A DNA stretch of 56,383 bases from Mesostigma viride (Eukaryota > Streptophyta > Mesostigmatophyceae > Mesostigmatales > Mesostigmataceae). The stretch covers positions 131,501-187,883 of the forward strand of contig RPFO01000134.1 in the NCBI GenBank assembly GCA_009746045.1. The letters are read 5' to 3'. The position numbers and the translations under genes were made by a program. Below the pieces are notes generated by a model. It had not been told where the DNA came from and did no database searches. It saw nothing but the letters and a program-made list of their open reading frames with translations. Every line of letters starts with the position of its first letter. The first letter of the stretch is position 1. Below, piece after piece: positions 1-11,170 of this stretch.

Positions 1-262
1 TACCAGGAGACTCCAAAAAGAGCTGCCCGAACCAGAGCTGCGCGGTCCGCCGGCAGAGCTGAGTGAACGCGGCCATGCACCCGGATAGCTAGCCCGGGAG
101 ACCCAGCAACCCGGGAGAATCTCATGAAACAGCTGGGGATCAGGAGCCGTAGGCAGGGGCTTCTCCGAAGGGGTAGGAGTAGTCATGACGGCTGCGGAGG
201 GGGGGGGACAACCATCCGACCCGTCGACAGCAATCATAACATAAGAAAGGGTAGGCCCACAA
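1..262. other. Flank downstream of the gypsy element; no gene seen
   Basis: Non-coding sequence beyond the last chromodomain stop of the minus-strand gypsy remnant. It could be 3' untranslated or LTR sequence of that element, but no second copy lies in the window to define an LTR. The short plus-strand open frame here has no recognisable content. Confidence 0.4.
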
Positions 263-1522
263 CTAGAGCTTATGCAGGGTCTTATACTCCTGCAAGAGAC
301 GACTACATCCATCTAGCTCACTCTCGGTATACCATACTCTATCTACTTCACCCCGCGCATACATCCATTTGACCTTGTACTGGCGTTTTGTACCGCGGCC
401 CCTTTTTATATCCCTATGGGCCACTATACTCTCTACTTCATCCTCTACCTCGCCAGTATCAGGGTTGTGTTCTAGATCGAGGGGCAGGGGCTAATTCTCT
501 ACCGGCAAAGGTGCTCTGAATTGGTAGAGCTTTAACTGGCTCCTATGAAAAGTACGGGAATGCTTTTGCCAAGAGGTAGGGATGTCTACTTCATAATAAT
601 GAAAATTACCTACTCTAGATCGACAACACACGGAAAGGGCCTAAGAAGGCAGGCCTAAAAGCTTTACTTTAAGCCCAGCCTCAAACTTGTGGACAAAACG
701 GCCAACACGAGGGCCTTCTACTACTAAAACTTGGTCTCCTACTTCTATTTCTGGAGCTCGTCTATCTAGTGAGGCACGCAACCTAGCAAGATATTTGGCC
801 TGCACCTTATGATAGCCAGCGATAGCGTTATCATGAGCATTCTTCATCCTATCTAATAGCTCACGCACGCCATCAACAGTATCACGAGACACATCATCCT
901 TGTCCCGCAAGGGACTAGCCAAAAGAGAGGTAGGGGTGAGGGGTTGTCTACCAGTATCTAAGAAGAAGGGCGTGTAACCATGGGCGGCCTGAGGACAGTT
1001 GTTCAGGGAAAACTCTACAAGACATAGATAATCCTCCCAGTCACTCCCACCAGAGCCATTCACATAGTGTCGCAGAGCTTCTTCTACTACTCTATTTAAT
1101 CTTTCTACCAGATGAGAGGAGGAGGAGTGCCGGATAGGCAGTACCAAAGGTGACCTTAGTACCGATGGCAGCAAAGAACTGCTGCCAAATATCAGAGGTG
1201 AATAACTTATCCTCGTCTGAAATAAACTGCCTACTCAAACCATGATACCGGTAAACATTATTGAGGTATAGGCGAGCACAATCGCGTGCTGTGAGGTCAA
1301 GAGGACAAGGTCCTAAATGACACATACGCGTAAGGCGATCTATAAACACCAGAACCTGAGCATTACCCTTATTAAAGGGGCCTACAAAATCCATCATGAT
1401 AGAATCCCAGGGCATGATGGGGTCGGGGAGGGTTCGGGGTTCTGCTATCTGTCCTACATTATACTGCATGGGTTTCATCTCTTGACATGATTGGCAGGTC
1501 CTAACATAATCATCTACATCCT
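263..1522 (-). pseudogene. Ty3/gypsy chromovirus integrase with C-terminal chromodomain, broken
   Basis: This is the 3' part of a Ty3/gypsy pol gene. Reading leftwards, the CC half of the integrase zinc finger (RTCQSCQEM) lies near 1480-1515. The catalytic core follows: DFVGPF (first Asp), SDEDKLFTS (second Asp) and, after a frameshift near 1100-1170, HLVERLNR (Glu). The basic integrase C-terminal region and a TSWQKHSRTFHRSQL segment follow. At about 265-470 there is a chromodomain (EVESIVAHRD ... YKVKWMY ... VWYTESEL ... LLQEY), which is typical of chromoviruses and targets integration to modified chromatin. Two in-frame TAG stops (641-643 and 491-493) and the frameshift show that it is dead. 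RT and the first half of the zinc finger are missing: the sequence is cut at 1523 by a piggyBac terminus. Confidence 0.9.
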
Positions 1523-2157
1523 TTAACCCTTAAACCGTAGCAACTCAGTCCTATTAAACGAACTGAGTTGCACATCTTTGCACATTTGTTGTGTATGGCC
1601 TAAAAACAATTTCTGGCCACCCCTTGGTACCAAGCATGCATATATGTTGATTTTCATGGGGGATAGGTCACTGGTCCCAAATCAGTTACTTTTTGGTGCT
1701 ATAAATAGCGCACACCCCAGGGGGGTACGGAAAATCGGGATTTGACATGTACATAATGCAATATCTGTTGTGTTACAATGTTGTTGGCCCTGGAATTTCA
1801 AAGGCAGATGGAAATAATCCTAGGAAGGCCATAGGAACACTGACTTCATGGAATGTTACAGAGCTCTACACGCCGCGTAGCAAAAAGTCAAAAATAACTC
1901 AGTCCGTTTGAACGGACTGATGTTTTTTTCTACTATTTGCTAACAAACCAATGCAAAACTTTATTCCATATGGCATAAACATGTGGCAACTTAGACACAC
2001 AAATGCACAAAATTGTCAAGCCCAGGTGTTGGCACAAGACACCATGCCATAAAACACACGAACATGTGCCAGCATAAGCATGCGCGCGCGCGGCGGTAGC
2101 CAAAGGTCTAGCCCTATGCTAAGGTGTCAGACCTATACAGCTATACTTGGCTACCAT
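1523..2157 (-). mobile_element. 3' terminal region of piggyBac element with TTAA target and two hairpins
   Basis: The sequence TTAA at 1523-1526 is followed by CCCTTAAACC. TTAA plus a CCC-starting terminus is the hallmark of piggyBac ends, and the position fits, being downstream of the minus-strand transposase C-terminus. The region carries a hairpin at 1540-1571 (10-bp arms around CTCAGT) and a near-perfect dyad at 1900-1919 (arms CAGTCCGTT/AACGGACTG, 2-base spacer). Both contain the word CTCAGTCC, so they may be subterminal transposase-binding sites; that is inference. No gene is seen. Confidence 0.6.
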
Positions 2158-2836
2158 CTACGACGCGCGCCTCCTGTTCTTCAGAGCACGCCGCCTCACA
2201 TGCCCTGTCAGCAGCCCAGCACCCTCTGCAGCCCTTGTGGTGCGCCCGTTGGACTCAGCCCACTCCCTGCCAGCCACGCTACGGCGCGAGAGGGGCAGCT
2301 GGGCGCGCTGCTTCTGGTCGCCCCCGTCCAGGCCGGTCAGCAGCCCCCCGTGGTACACGTTCCAGCAGGAGCCCACGCACAGCGCCGTGTCGCAGTCCCT
2401 GCACCAGAAGTTGGTGCGCTTGCGCACCTTCTCGACTGCGCACACCACGCACTGCGCCTGTTCCACGAAGGGGATGCGCTCTGGCTCCAGGTGGGTGCCG
2501 GTGAGGCGGCCGTCACGCCCGGGACGGTGGACATATGGCTCAGCGAGGAGAGCCGCCACCCTGCCGCCTGTCCACTGATTGGTGCACAGCTCGTCGGCCA
2601 GCTTGCTCAAGAAGCCAGCATGGCTGAAGATGTCAGCACGGCAAGCGCGGGTGAGCTTGTGCAGGATGAAGGCGTTGGTGACCGAGTTGGCCAGGTGGCC
2701 AGTTGCAGCCCTGTGCCACCAAATGCGCGTCACGAGCGCATCCTGCACAGGGTATTCAGCCCCGAGCTGGTACGTCCTGCAAGTCCACCCCCTTGTAGGT
2801 CCCCCAGTAGATCGGCACCAGGCTGGGGGCAGGCAC
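2158..2836 (-). pseudogene. piggyBac transposase, C-terminal part
   Basis: Minus-strand reading gives, near 2800, KGVDLQD, which corresponds to the conserved GGVDxxDQ block with the third catalytic Asp. A one-base frameshift follows, then a WWHRAATGHLANSVTNAFILHKL segment matching the piggyBac DDE-domain end. The cysteine-rich C-terminal finger comes last (CVVC, then FWCRDC, ALC, GSC, YHG), used by piggyBac family transposases to bind terminal DNA. The rest of the catalytic domain lies at 9629-9964, on the far side of a copia insertion. The frameshift and the split mean that it cannot be functional. Confidence 0.85.
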
Positions 2837-3066
2837 AGTTGGATGGAGACTAGGGACGACGAACAACTGCGAAAGCTGAGAGCGAATGATGATTGTATTA
2901 CAATAATACAATGAGAGAGCAATGGAAGCTGAGGGCTCAGAATGGAACGTCTGGGCAAACTCGGGTGCTGTGGCACTCCCCAGTGCTACGCCTATATGCC
3001 TATGGCGGTGCTACCTGCAGCACACGACCAGTGGACAACTGTACACTGCAATGCCATGCGACCACG
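2837..3066 (-). repeat. 230-bp direct repeat, left copy (LTR-like) of copia-1
   Basis: This segment is repeated at 9180-9409, with one difference that I could see. Together the two copies bracket copia-1, so they are best read as its LTRs. A possible core runs from TGGATGG to CGACCA. Two things are odd. No matching target duplication is visible at the outer edges. The RNaseH reading frame runs straight into this repeat with no polypurine tract. Confidence 0.75.
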
Positions 3067-4542
3067 AAATGAGAGACAAGGGTGCATCATCATTCTGCAC
3101 AAAATACAAGCCTGACTCCCTTGCCTGCATCTTGGTAATCTGCCTGGACTCCATGGAACTATCCATCATAGCTTGGATGTGAATGGTTTTGTGGAGATCC
3201 AAGGAGTGCAAGATAAGGGGAGGGCCTTCCTGAAGAGTTTTGGTGATGGCTTTGTGACCTACTTGCATCAAGACATCATCATCAACTCTGCTAACCACAG
3301 CCAGGTGAGGTGCACACATTGAGCACAACCACCCCAGCTTGCCTCTAATGGTAGGACAGGCTCCAGGTTTGATTTTTGTTTGCAAAACCTCCAAGCAGCT
3401 GTGCATGTAATCATTGGGAGAATAAAGTGCACACACCCACTGGTTTTGATGCTGCTGGAGTTGTAACATTGTGCCACAAAATTGTATGGCAGTGGTGCCC
3501 AGCTCTACTTGCTTGCCAATCTCAAAATGCTGTGACACTTGTTGAATAAAATCATCTACAGCACGCCTTGGCCCAGCAATCAGCTGATCATCCCCATGCC
3601 ACACAAAGGTGAGAATGCCATGAGGGTGTGGGACCACAAAGAAGCAAGGGTCTATGTCATCATATCTAGCCCCTAGCTTTTCAAACACAGCCTGAGCTGA
3701 CATCCTGAAAATGCGAGGAGCTGATTGCAGCCCTTCAACACCTATGTTAGCTTTCAGGTACTGCTGAGGGATGTGTTTTGCCCAAACTCTGGGAGTGGAG
3801 ACTACATACACCTGACCATGCCACACTTGTTGTGCTATCTCAGGTGAGCCTTTCAGGAAAGCCCTTTTAATGTCTGTAGCCTTACATACATAGTCATCCC
3901 CATCATTGAGATGACCCACAAAGACAGACAGCAAGATTTTTAGGGATGTTTGCTGAATGCCTGGCGTGTACAACTCTGCCTCTGTCAGATCAGTGGTGCC
4001 CTTGAACTCTGTCACACAAGGTCTAGCATGAAAATGACTGACCCATCTGCTGCTGGCTTATGTTTACACACAAACTTCAGGCGCAAGTGCTTGCACCCTG
4101 CAGGCTTTTTGTCAATAGGTGTGACAGGTGGAGTATGAGAAGGACTAAGAGGATCTGGCACTACCCATTCTTCCCTGGCCTTGTTAAAGGCCTCCACCCA
4201 TTTTAGGAATCCTATGTGTGTGCGACAGTCTTGCTCTATCTGTTCATAAGAAAGAGGAGACATTTTAGCCACATCATGCTTGCCCAATCCAAATGAGTTG
4301 GGATGAAGTTTTTGGTTGTGAACCAGGTCTGCCACACAGGGTTCTTGCCCTGGGGCATACTTGGGTGTAGCAAATTTTACAGAAGCAATGTTGGTGTTAA
4401 GAAGTTTTTCAAGAGAAATTTTGAAATGATTCAGATCAACACCACCCATGTCCTGGATGGATAGTCTATCACTGGATATGAGGACACCAGGGTAACAGAG
4501 AAAAGGATCCCCCAATAAAGCATTCCCTTTATAACCTTCCAA
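3067..4542 (-). pseudogene. copia-1 reverse transcriptase and truncated RNaseH
   Basis: Two overlapping minus-strand frames (joined near 4012) encode a Ty1/copia-type RT. A fingers region (LRLKFVCKHKP ... EFKGTTDLTEAELYTPG) leads to DIKRAFLKG with the first catalytic Asp. GVEGLQSAPRIF follows, the copia GLKQ-type block. The catalytic box is HGDD at 3587-3598 (WHGDDQLIAGP) where copia has YVDD. RNaseH begins at MDSSMESRQITK and stops at LISWS exactly at the 230-bp repeat. About 85 C-terminal residues, seen in copia-3 and copia-4, are therefore missing. The element is defective. Confidence 0.85.
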
Positions 4543-5312
4543 GACCTGAAAAGGAGTGGGATACCGAGTATAGTCAACATGACCTGACCTAATACCTTGA
4601 GGGATGACTGCCCTGAGAAATCAGCCACATGGTGCCAGGGTGAAGGTTCCAAAGGCATATGGGGCACAGCCAGGGCACTGATAATGCTGACCTGGGCTTG
4701 TGTGTCCACTGCAACCATAAATGGGCTATTGTCATTCTGCCCAACCTTCCCCACCTTAGCTGATCCTGCAGCAGTTTGAGCTTTGGCTCTATGAGCTGCT
4801 TGTAAAATGCGAACAGCGTCTGCTAGGCTGCGTTTGGAAGGTGCAGCTAGTGGCTGAGCTATGTTCACACTTGAAGAGGTGATAGGTTGCTGATCACCTG
4901 TTTTGCCAATGTGACCCTCTGCTGCAGGGGGCCAAGCCTGCAGTGACTGCCTGCAATCATCAAGGGTGACCTGGGTGTCACAGTGGGTGTGGCTCTCACA
5001 CTCACCAGTGGGTGTTCCAAACAACCACTCACTGGGCAACGCTGGGATGCCAGGCAACTGTACAGGGCTGTCGGCCAACAGCTCTTCCTCCTCTGCCACG
5101 TCTGACACAGTTGGAAAATACAATTTCATCCTGTGAGGTGAACACCTGTGAATCTTTCCCGTGTCATTGTGTTTAACTAACACTGTCCTGCCAGTGGTGT
5201 TAAATTTAGGATGGTGGCTGGCCCATGCCAGGTACCCACCTTGCCTAGTCCCGACTCCTTGTAGAATAGGACCTGATCCCCTTCTTGAAGGTGGGACGTG
5301 GATGCTTTGCAT
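4431..5312 (-). pseudogene. copia-1 integrase tail and retropepsin-like domain
   Basis: The N-terminal part (YLAWASHHPKF ... VLVKHNDTGKIHRCSPHRM) looks like the small beta domain that follows an integrase core. A low-complexity linker follows. Then comes VAVDTQAQVSIIS (DTQ at 4698-4706) with DFSG and KVLGQV downstream. After a frameshift near 4540 the overlapping frame reads VLEGYKGNALLGDPFL. The pattern of a D-T-x-A/S motif, a flap-like stretch and an ALLG-x-x-FL end matches retropepsins. The Gly of DTG is Gln here. Its place after integrase and before RT is the reverse of canonical copia. Proteolytic activity is unproven. Confidence 0.7.
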
Positions 5313-6351
5313 CCTTGACAGCTAACCTGCTAGCTGTCTGTGCTCGCTGTGCGTTGTATAGGGCTAGTACCTCAGGTGGATAAATGCCTGCATGCAATCC
5401 ATCTGGTGTAATGACCACCCCTTGTGGGGTTTTCATGAGTGGCCTCCTGTTGAGGACTTGGCACAACCTGGTGGACCACAGAGCTCTGTCAGCATATGAC
5501 CCACTGTCAGCCAGCAGATTGCCATCTTCTTTGGCTACAAGGGTTTTAATGGACCTGATGGCCCTTTCAATAATGCCTTGCCTCTCATGATCTTCTAGCC
5601 CAGCCAGATCAATAGCCTCACACCCTGGTTCATTGGCAAGACACGTGAACTGCTGATCCAGTAACAATGCCTCCACAGGGTAGTACCTGGCCTGAGCAAT
5701 CAAGAGAGCCCTGAGCAACTGTGTCTTGTCCATTCCAGGTAATGGTTCAATGGTTGTGTACCTTGACCATGCATCTTTAAGTGCCAAGTAAGATTGTCCT
5801 TTGATATGAAAGACATCTCCTACCACCCTGCCCTTGCTCTTAGGTGGGGTAGCTACATGCCACTTAGGGGGTTTGGGTGCATTGAACTGACAATGCTGGC
5901 AGTGGGATCTGACCACCTGGCATGCACGTCTGAGTGCTGCCCCCCCTATTGCTGCTGCCACCACCTCTGCACTCACTTCATGCCCATAAAGGAAATGCAA
6001 CTGCAAAGCAAGCTCCTGAAAACTGATCTGAGCATCCTCTGCTGGGGACACTCTGCACACCTTGGGAACCATAGATGTGAAGGTTGGTTTAGAGACATAA
6101 TCTTCTGAAACCAGCTGTAGCACCTTTCCAGAACTGCTCACTGCTCTGACAGTGGGGCATGCAGATGAAAGAGGTGAAGCAGGCACACTCAAGCCAGCAT
6201 GAGAGGGAGACTCACACTTCTTGCCGTAAGGAGGCCGCTTGCAGTCCTTGGGGTCACCGTGGGGCGGCCCGTGGCACTTGTGGCACAGGACGTCCAAATG
6301 CCCCAGCTCGTCCACGTTCTTGCGGCAGGTGGGCCGCAGGTGGTACTTCAT
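5245..6351 (-). pseudogene. copia-1 zinc knuckles and integrase
   Basis: The frame opens in a gag-type zinc knuckle spanning 6325-6366 (CTRCGMKYHLRPTC, CX2CX4HX4C). A second Cys/His cluster follows (CHKCHGPPHGDPKDC). The integrase then shows an HHCC finger (LHFLYGHE ... SHCQHC) and the catalytic residues GDVFHI (Asp), LLLDQQF (Asp) and GIIERAIRSIK (Glu). 29 residues separate the last two, against 35 in standard copia. The frame is open over 368 residues and overlaps the PR-containing frame at 5245-5312, so one frame change is needed to continue into it. Confidence 0.85.
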
Positions 6352-6415
6352 GCCACAGCGGGTGCACCGCTGAGAAGACTTGTCCTCCTTGTCCTGCTTC
6401 TTGTTGTTGTTGTTG

Positions 6416-6447
<32 letters not shown>

Positions 6448-9134
6448 TGTTGTTGTTGTTGTTGCTGTTGCTGTTGTTGTTGTTGTTGCTGGAGCTGCCC
6501 CCCTTGGAGGGAGACTGCCCCTTACCCTTGCCCTTGCCCCAGCCCCTGCCCTTGCCCTTGCCCTTGCCCTTGCCCTTGCCCTTAAACATTTGTCCCAGCA
6601 GGGACTTGACTTCTGCCATAGTGACAGGTCTCTTGCTCCTGTCTTCCCTCTCCCTATCCTCCTCCTCCCTCTCTTCCCCCCTGACCCTCTTTACAGAGGT
6701 GCCCATGGCCCCCTGGCTAAGGGGAGCCAAGGCCAGCTTGATATAATCCAATGCCTCCTTCATGTCCTCCCAGTACTTTGCCATTCCTGTGGCAAGCATA
6801 GCGTAGGTGTTTTTGTCAAGTTTGAGTTTCTCAAGGAAGAACGCAGCAAGAACTTGTGATCTAGCTGCTGGACATCAGGACGTGCTTTGATGGCTAGCTC
6901 ATATTTCTTTGTCTCAGCCACATAGTCCACTGATGTGACCCTGTATTCCTCTACCCACCTGAATGCCCCATATATGTCCACAGATGAGGGGGTGGAGAGG
7001 AGGTCAGTTAGCTCCTTCATGAAAGCCTCCCAAACTGCCCTAGCCTGCGTGTCCTGCCACTTGGGATACCTACGCTGGAAGACAAGAATGAGATTCTGAA
7101 TCTGAGAAGAGGACTGATGGTAGAAATCCCCCTGCATGAGAGATCCAAACCAATTCTTGACATTCAGTTCCTCCCTAGCCAGCTGCAGAGAGAGAAGTGC
7201 ATGATTCCCCTGCTCCCTAGTATACCCCTCAGGCAGCCCCCTGACATTAATCCTATCCACAGGACGGTTTTCATTGTAAGTGGGCAACCTAGAGGGGGAT
7301 GCAGGGGGAGAGGGAGAAGATGGTGTTGCTGCTGCAGCATTCACAGGAGAGACCTGCTGAGAGGGAAGTGCTACTTGAGTGAGCTGAGCAGGATGGGCAA
7401 ACATGGGCTGTGTAGGAGGGTTAGACAACATAGGGGTGGGCTGGGTGGGGGTGTGAGTGTGTGTCACTTCCCGCCTCCTGCTGCGGGCCTCCTCCCAATC
7501 ATGGAAGGTGGGAGAGAGGGACACTTCATCGTCAGTAGGGTTAGTAAGATCATGATGCAACCAGGTAGGCAGAGTTAGCCACCTACCCGCCCCTCTCAGG
7601 ATGGCGTTGTGCAGGAGCTCCAGCAAACGCACCAGACGCACCCTGCTGCCCTGCACCCTCCTCCCTGAGAGGAGAGCCTGCAGGGCAGGCAGCAGGTCGT
7701 CGCACACCCTACGTGTGCCCGCTTGGAGGTTGGGCAGGCCCAGGATGTGCGTGATGATTGCACACACCAGGCTGCCCGCCTCCGCGACGTGCATCTGCTG
7801 GCTCCTGTCGGCCAGCCCACGGAAGGAGGCTGTGGCTGTCTGTATGGCACGCCACACGGCCTCATCACCAGGGTGATGAAGTCGCGACCTTCCAGGTCGC
7901 CCTCCAGCAGTGCTGGTTGCTGCCCAGCTGCGGTGGGACCCTGAGGCCCCTCCGGCCCTGCCAGGGCTTGTCCTTGTTGCGGCTAGAGGGGGCCTGCCCC
8001 CCAGAGCCGCTGGAGGTGCCCGTGACACCCTCCATGGGGGCTGCATCCCCCGCCAGCGCCGGAGGCGCCGGCGTCGCTGCCGGGGTCCCTGCGACCCCGG
8101 GCGCTTGTGTCGCCGCCGGGGTCCCTGCGACCCCGGTGGCCTCCTCAGCCACCTGGCCCCCCACGCTGGGCGGGGGAGCCTGCGGCTGAGGTTGGACCCT
8201 CTGACCTGCCAGAGGGTCCTGGGTGGCTTCACCACCCATGGGCGTGTTGGGGGCGTCTGCCGCCCCGCGCCCGTCGCAGGCGGCATCGCAGCCGCCTCAC
8301 GCCTATCCGGGCCCCAGCCAACTGGCGTGACTTGGGGCCACGGCCCCAACGGAGTCAGCGCGATCTCTGGTCTGGGACCACGCGCAGCGCCTCTCTCTGG
8401 CGCTGCCTGGACGCCCACTGATCAACAGTGCCGGGGTTGTGCCTCGGCCGATTGGCGAAACAGTACAGCCAAACCGCCACCTGAACCAGTGGGACTGCAT
8501 CCTAAGACGCCCCTCGATCAGCGTGTGCACCCGATGAACCTCTATCGCGTGTATCTGCTCATCTGGAAGCAACTGAAAACGTTGGTGCATGATCCGGCCG
8601 TTCACCGCAATGAACGCCGGGATGTCGTCCTCCCCAAGGGGGAGAAAATGGGGTGGGCGCCCGAACGCGACCGGGGGCGGAACATGTTCCCCATACCGGT
8701 CAATGTCCATGGTGGCCATCTGTCGGCCCACGGAAAGGTTGCCAGACGTCGCAGGTGTCTGCGACGAAAGCTCGAGCGAAGGCCGAGGCCTCGCAGGCTG
8801 CACCTCCCATCCTCCTCGAGGAATCACTCCGCTCACGACCCCCGTCACCTGCGACGGGGGAACGTCGTGCCCGGGGGACCTGCCCCCCAGGTGCCATGGC
8901 GGACGAACCGCCAGTGGCAAACGGCCGACCGCTCGCCATCCCCCGGGCGCCGGGCCCCACCTGCGGGCCCCGACGCCTGGGTTGGTCAGCGACCACCGTG
9001 CGGAAGGTGACGTTGGGCGTCACCCTCGCATCGGTGGTGGAGGGCGTGCCCTCCGGCGAAAGGCGGGGTGAGGTGCGCCTGGCAGGCGCCTTCCCCTTGT
9101 TGTTGTTGCCGTTGTTGCCGTTGTTGGAAGCCAT
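6254..9134 (-). pseudogene. copia-1 gag, frameshifted
   Basis: The gag starts at MASNNGNNG (ATG at 9132-9134), only about 45 bases inside the right 230-bp repeat. Coding pieces lie in several frames: 9134 to about 8800, about 8730-8430 (MDIDRYGEHVPPP...), 8239-7865 (with GVAGTPAAT repeats) and 7900-6870 (long helical gag region). The end carries a KGKGKG basic tract, an Asn/Gln/Thr-rich tract and then the zinc knuckle at 6325-6366. An N-terminal helical block (about 7850-7560) precedes the usual gag-like block (about 7260-6760). The latter includes LPEGYTREQ and VWEAFMKELTDLL. Frameshifts and stops (8303, and TGA/TAG near 8295) show decay. Confidence 0.75.
6402..6590. repeat. Trinucleotide (GTT)n and hexanucleotide (CCCTTG)n tracts in copia-1 gag
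   Basis: 6402-6490 is an imperfect GTT array that reads on the minus strand as Asn, Thr or Gln runs depending on frame. 6527-6581 is an array of CCCTTG reading as Lys-Gly repeats. Slippage here probably caused the frame changes at the gag end. The plus-strand frames through it (poly-Leu, poly-Val, poly-Cys) are meaningless. Confidence 0.9.
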
Positions 9135-9179
9135 ATCTTTTTTTTTGCTTGTAAAAAAAATATCGAACTTTTCAGTCCA

Positions 9180-9409
9180 AGTTGGATGGAGACTAGGGAC
9201 GACGAACAACTGCGAAAGCTGAGAGCGAATGATGATTGTATTACAATAATACAATGAGAGAGCAATGGAAGCTGAGGGCTCAGAATGGAACGTCTGGGCA
9301 AACTCGGGTGCTGTGGCCCTCCCCAGTGCTACGCCTATATGCCTATGGCGGTGCTACCTGCAGCACACGACCAGTGGACAACTGTACACTGCAATGCCAT
9401 GCGACCACG
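9180..9409 (-). repeat. 230-bp direct repeat, right copy (LTR-like) of copia-1
   Basis: Near-identical partner of 2837-3066. In the element's orientation this is the 5' copy. It is followed by a leader of about 45 bases beginning TGGACTGAAAAG, which could be a primer binding site because it starts with TGG, and then by the gag ATG at 9134. Confidence 0.75.
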
Positions 9410-9628
9410 TCACTAGCATCACTACACTCGGCCCGTCAGAACCGGATAACCCGGGTCTGGCGGGTCGAGCTAGAGTCTAGGCACAGTCTGGCACTAACCG
9501 CACATCGGTCCACATGACACCTCAGTACCGTACACCCTGCCGTACTGTACTGAGGTGTCCCGCTCAGCCGCGGTAGGCAATACGCGGCGCGCAGGCCGGA
9601 AATCCGTGTGTCAGCCTAAGCATCTCAT
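9410..9628. other. Spacer with strong hairpin
   Basis: No coding signal. 9516-9559 is an inverted repeat with 18-base arms (GACACCTCAGTACCGTAC and its complement, one mismatch) around an 8-base loop. It lies between the two piggyBac transposase fragments. It may be piggyBac intronic sequence or a separate small insertion. Confidence 0.5.
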
Positions 9629-9964
9629 CTAACTGGCACCGTGATGCGGATGTCGCGGCCCCCATGCATGGCGGCTGACCTCCACCTCCGTGAGCGGGAT
9701 CCCCTTGGACGCCATCCACACCGTCTTCCTATCCTGCCACGCCACGAGGGTGAGCCCATCCTGATCGACAGCCCACGCGTAGTCCCCCTGCTCCGGCCTG
9801 CGCCCCAGCTGGTCCTGGACCTCCCTGAAGGGAAGCCCGCGCCGGTTGGGCATTATAGTGCCCACCACCTGGTGGCCCTGCACGTCATGGAGCTCCTCCA
9901 GCATGTCGCGGCTGGTGTAGAAGCGGTCGGTGGCGATCCTGCACGGGTGCGGCAGCTCACCCAT
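9629..9964 (-). pseudogene. piggyBac transposase, catalytic core fragment
   Basis: The minus frame contains TDRFYTSRDMLEELH (the block with the second catalytic Asp) and VVGTIMPNRRGLP (the GTIxxNRxGxP block). VAWQDRKTVWMAS follows. This is the middle of a piggyBac transposase; the end of the same gene lies at 2158-2836. Upstream (to the right) it is cut at about 9964 by plus-strand copia sequence, so the N-terminus and first Asp are absent. Confidence 0.85.
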
Positions 9965-11170
9965 AGGGGTTTGGACTATGCCATGGCCTGCTCAGATTTT
10001 CAGCGGGCCTTTCTCCATAGCGACCCGGCAGTGGCCGAGGAAGTGTGGCGTGGCACGGTGTATGTGGTCAAGGTCCCTTTGGTGTGGCAGGGGGAGCTGC
10101 GGTGTGTGTACTTGCGGCTTCTCCTTGGTGTGGAGGGCCTGCAGTCTAGCCCCATCATCTTTCGCAAGACGGCTGAACGCATATTTGCTAGAATGGGGGC
10201 GGTGTTTTCCCGCATCGATAGCAACCTCTTTCACATCCACACACCCAACCCACACGAGCCCGCGTTCATGCAATGGCATGGGGATGACTGGCGGCTTATT
10301 GGACCCCGGGCGTGGGTCCGGCAGTTCATAACCGCTGTGGCCAAGCTTTTGCCCACTAGCCGCACGTTGTGGCTGGACCCCGACACCCCCGTCCCTTTCT
10401 GTGGCCTAACCTACACTTTGCACCGCACACCGGTTGGCTGGCAGCCAAGCAGGAATACGCCGACAAGCTCGCGCAATCGCTGCCTGAGCGGCTGGATGCG
10501 TCCGCGGGACCGCAATTGCGCGGCCAGCTGGGGTGGCTCGCGGGCACGGTGCGACCCGACCTGTCCATCTACGCGCGTGCGCCCGACGCCGTGCTTGCGG
10601 GCGTGGGAGCACAGCATCTTCGGACGCAAGTCTTGGCGTCACCGGGCCTGCGCGTGTGGGGGGTTGATATCACCCGCCCGGTGGCAATGACCATTTACTC
10701 TGACGCGAACCTGGAGTCGCGTACCATCACGCAGCTGCGCGCGCGGGAGGCGGCCATCTTTTTTCTTGATAGCCCCACTGGGCAGCCCACTATTGTCGAC
10801 TGGTATAGCCGCATCCATCAGCGGGTAGTGGTAGTCTGACAGCAATTGCGCGGAGTGTCGCGCGTTCATTTCCGCTGTCGACCATGCGTGTTATGTGCAG
10901 CATCTTTTGCAATGGATTGCGGATAAGGCCCGCGTGGCGCTGTCGCTCCACATGCGGCTGTGCACAGATAGCAAGTCAATAATTGAGTTTCTGAATAACC
11001 CGCTCGCCTCCACCACCAAACTAGATTACCTTGTGTTGGCCGAGTCCGCCACGGTGTTGGATGAGCGGCGGTGGATCCTTGAGAGCGAGAATATTGCCGA
11101 TGCCTTGACCAAGCCAGCGATGCTGTCGGGGCCTCAGTACAAGCTGCTGCGGCAGCTCATGATGACATGA
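9965..11170 (+). pseudogene. copia-4 reverse transcriptase and RNaseH
   Basis: The only plus-strand copia fragment. It starts abruptly at GLDYAMACSDFQRAFLHS (first RT Asp), passes GVEGLQSSPIIF and reaches the catalytic HGDD at 10277-10288 (QWHGDDWRLIGP). A frame change near 10440 leads to LGWLAGTVRPDLSIYARAP. RNaseH shows YSDANLESRTI (Asp), IVDWYSRIHQRVVVV and, after a further one-base shift near 10838, SDSNCAECRAF, CTDSKSIIEF and NIADALTKPA. The frame ends with TGA at 11168. It retains the RNaseH C-terminus that copia-1 lacks. Integrase, PR and gag are absent. Confidence 0.85.

Noticed and set aside
263-1174. TAG as a sense codon (in-frame TAG in gypsy and in the 18955 gene)
   Set aside because: Other element ORFs end normally at TAG, and the same regions also carry frameshifts. 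Ordinary decay explains the TAGs. One apparent in-frame TAG near 49450 is inside a likely intron.
2158-2853. Plus-strand open frames opposite the piggyBac C-terminus
   Set aside because: They are GC-rich antisense shadows; the Cys/His finger and NAFILHK block are on the minus strand.
6159-6859. Plus-strand frames rich in Leu, Val and Cys
   Set aside because: They are antisense to the Asn/Gln/Thr and Lys-Gly tracts of the copia-1 gag.
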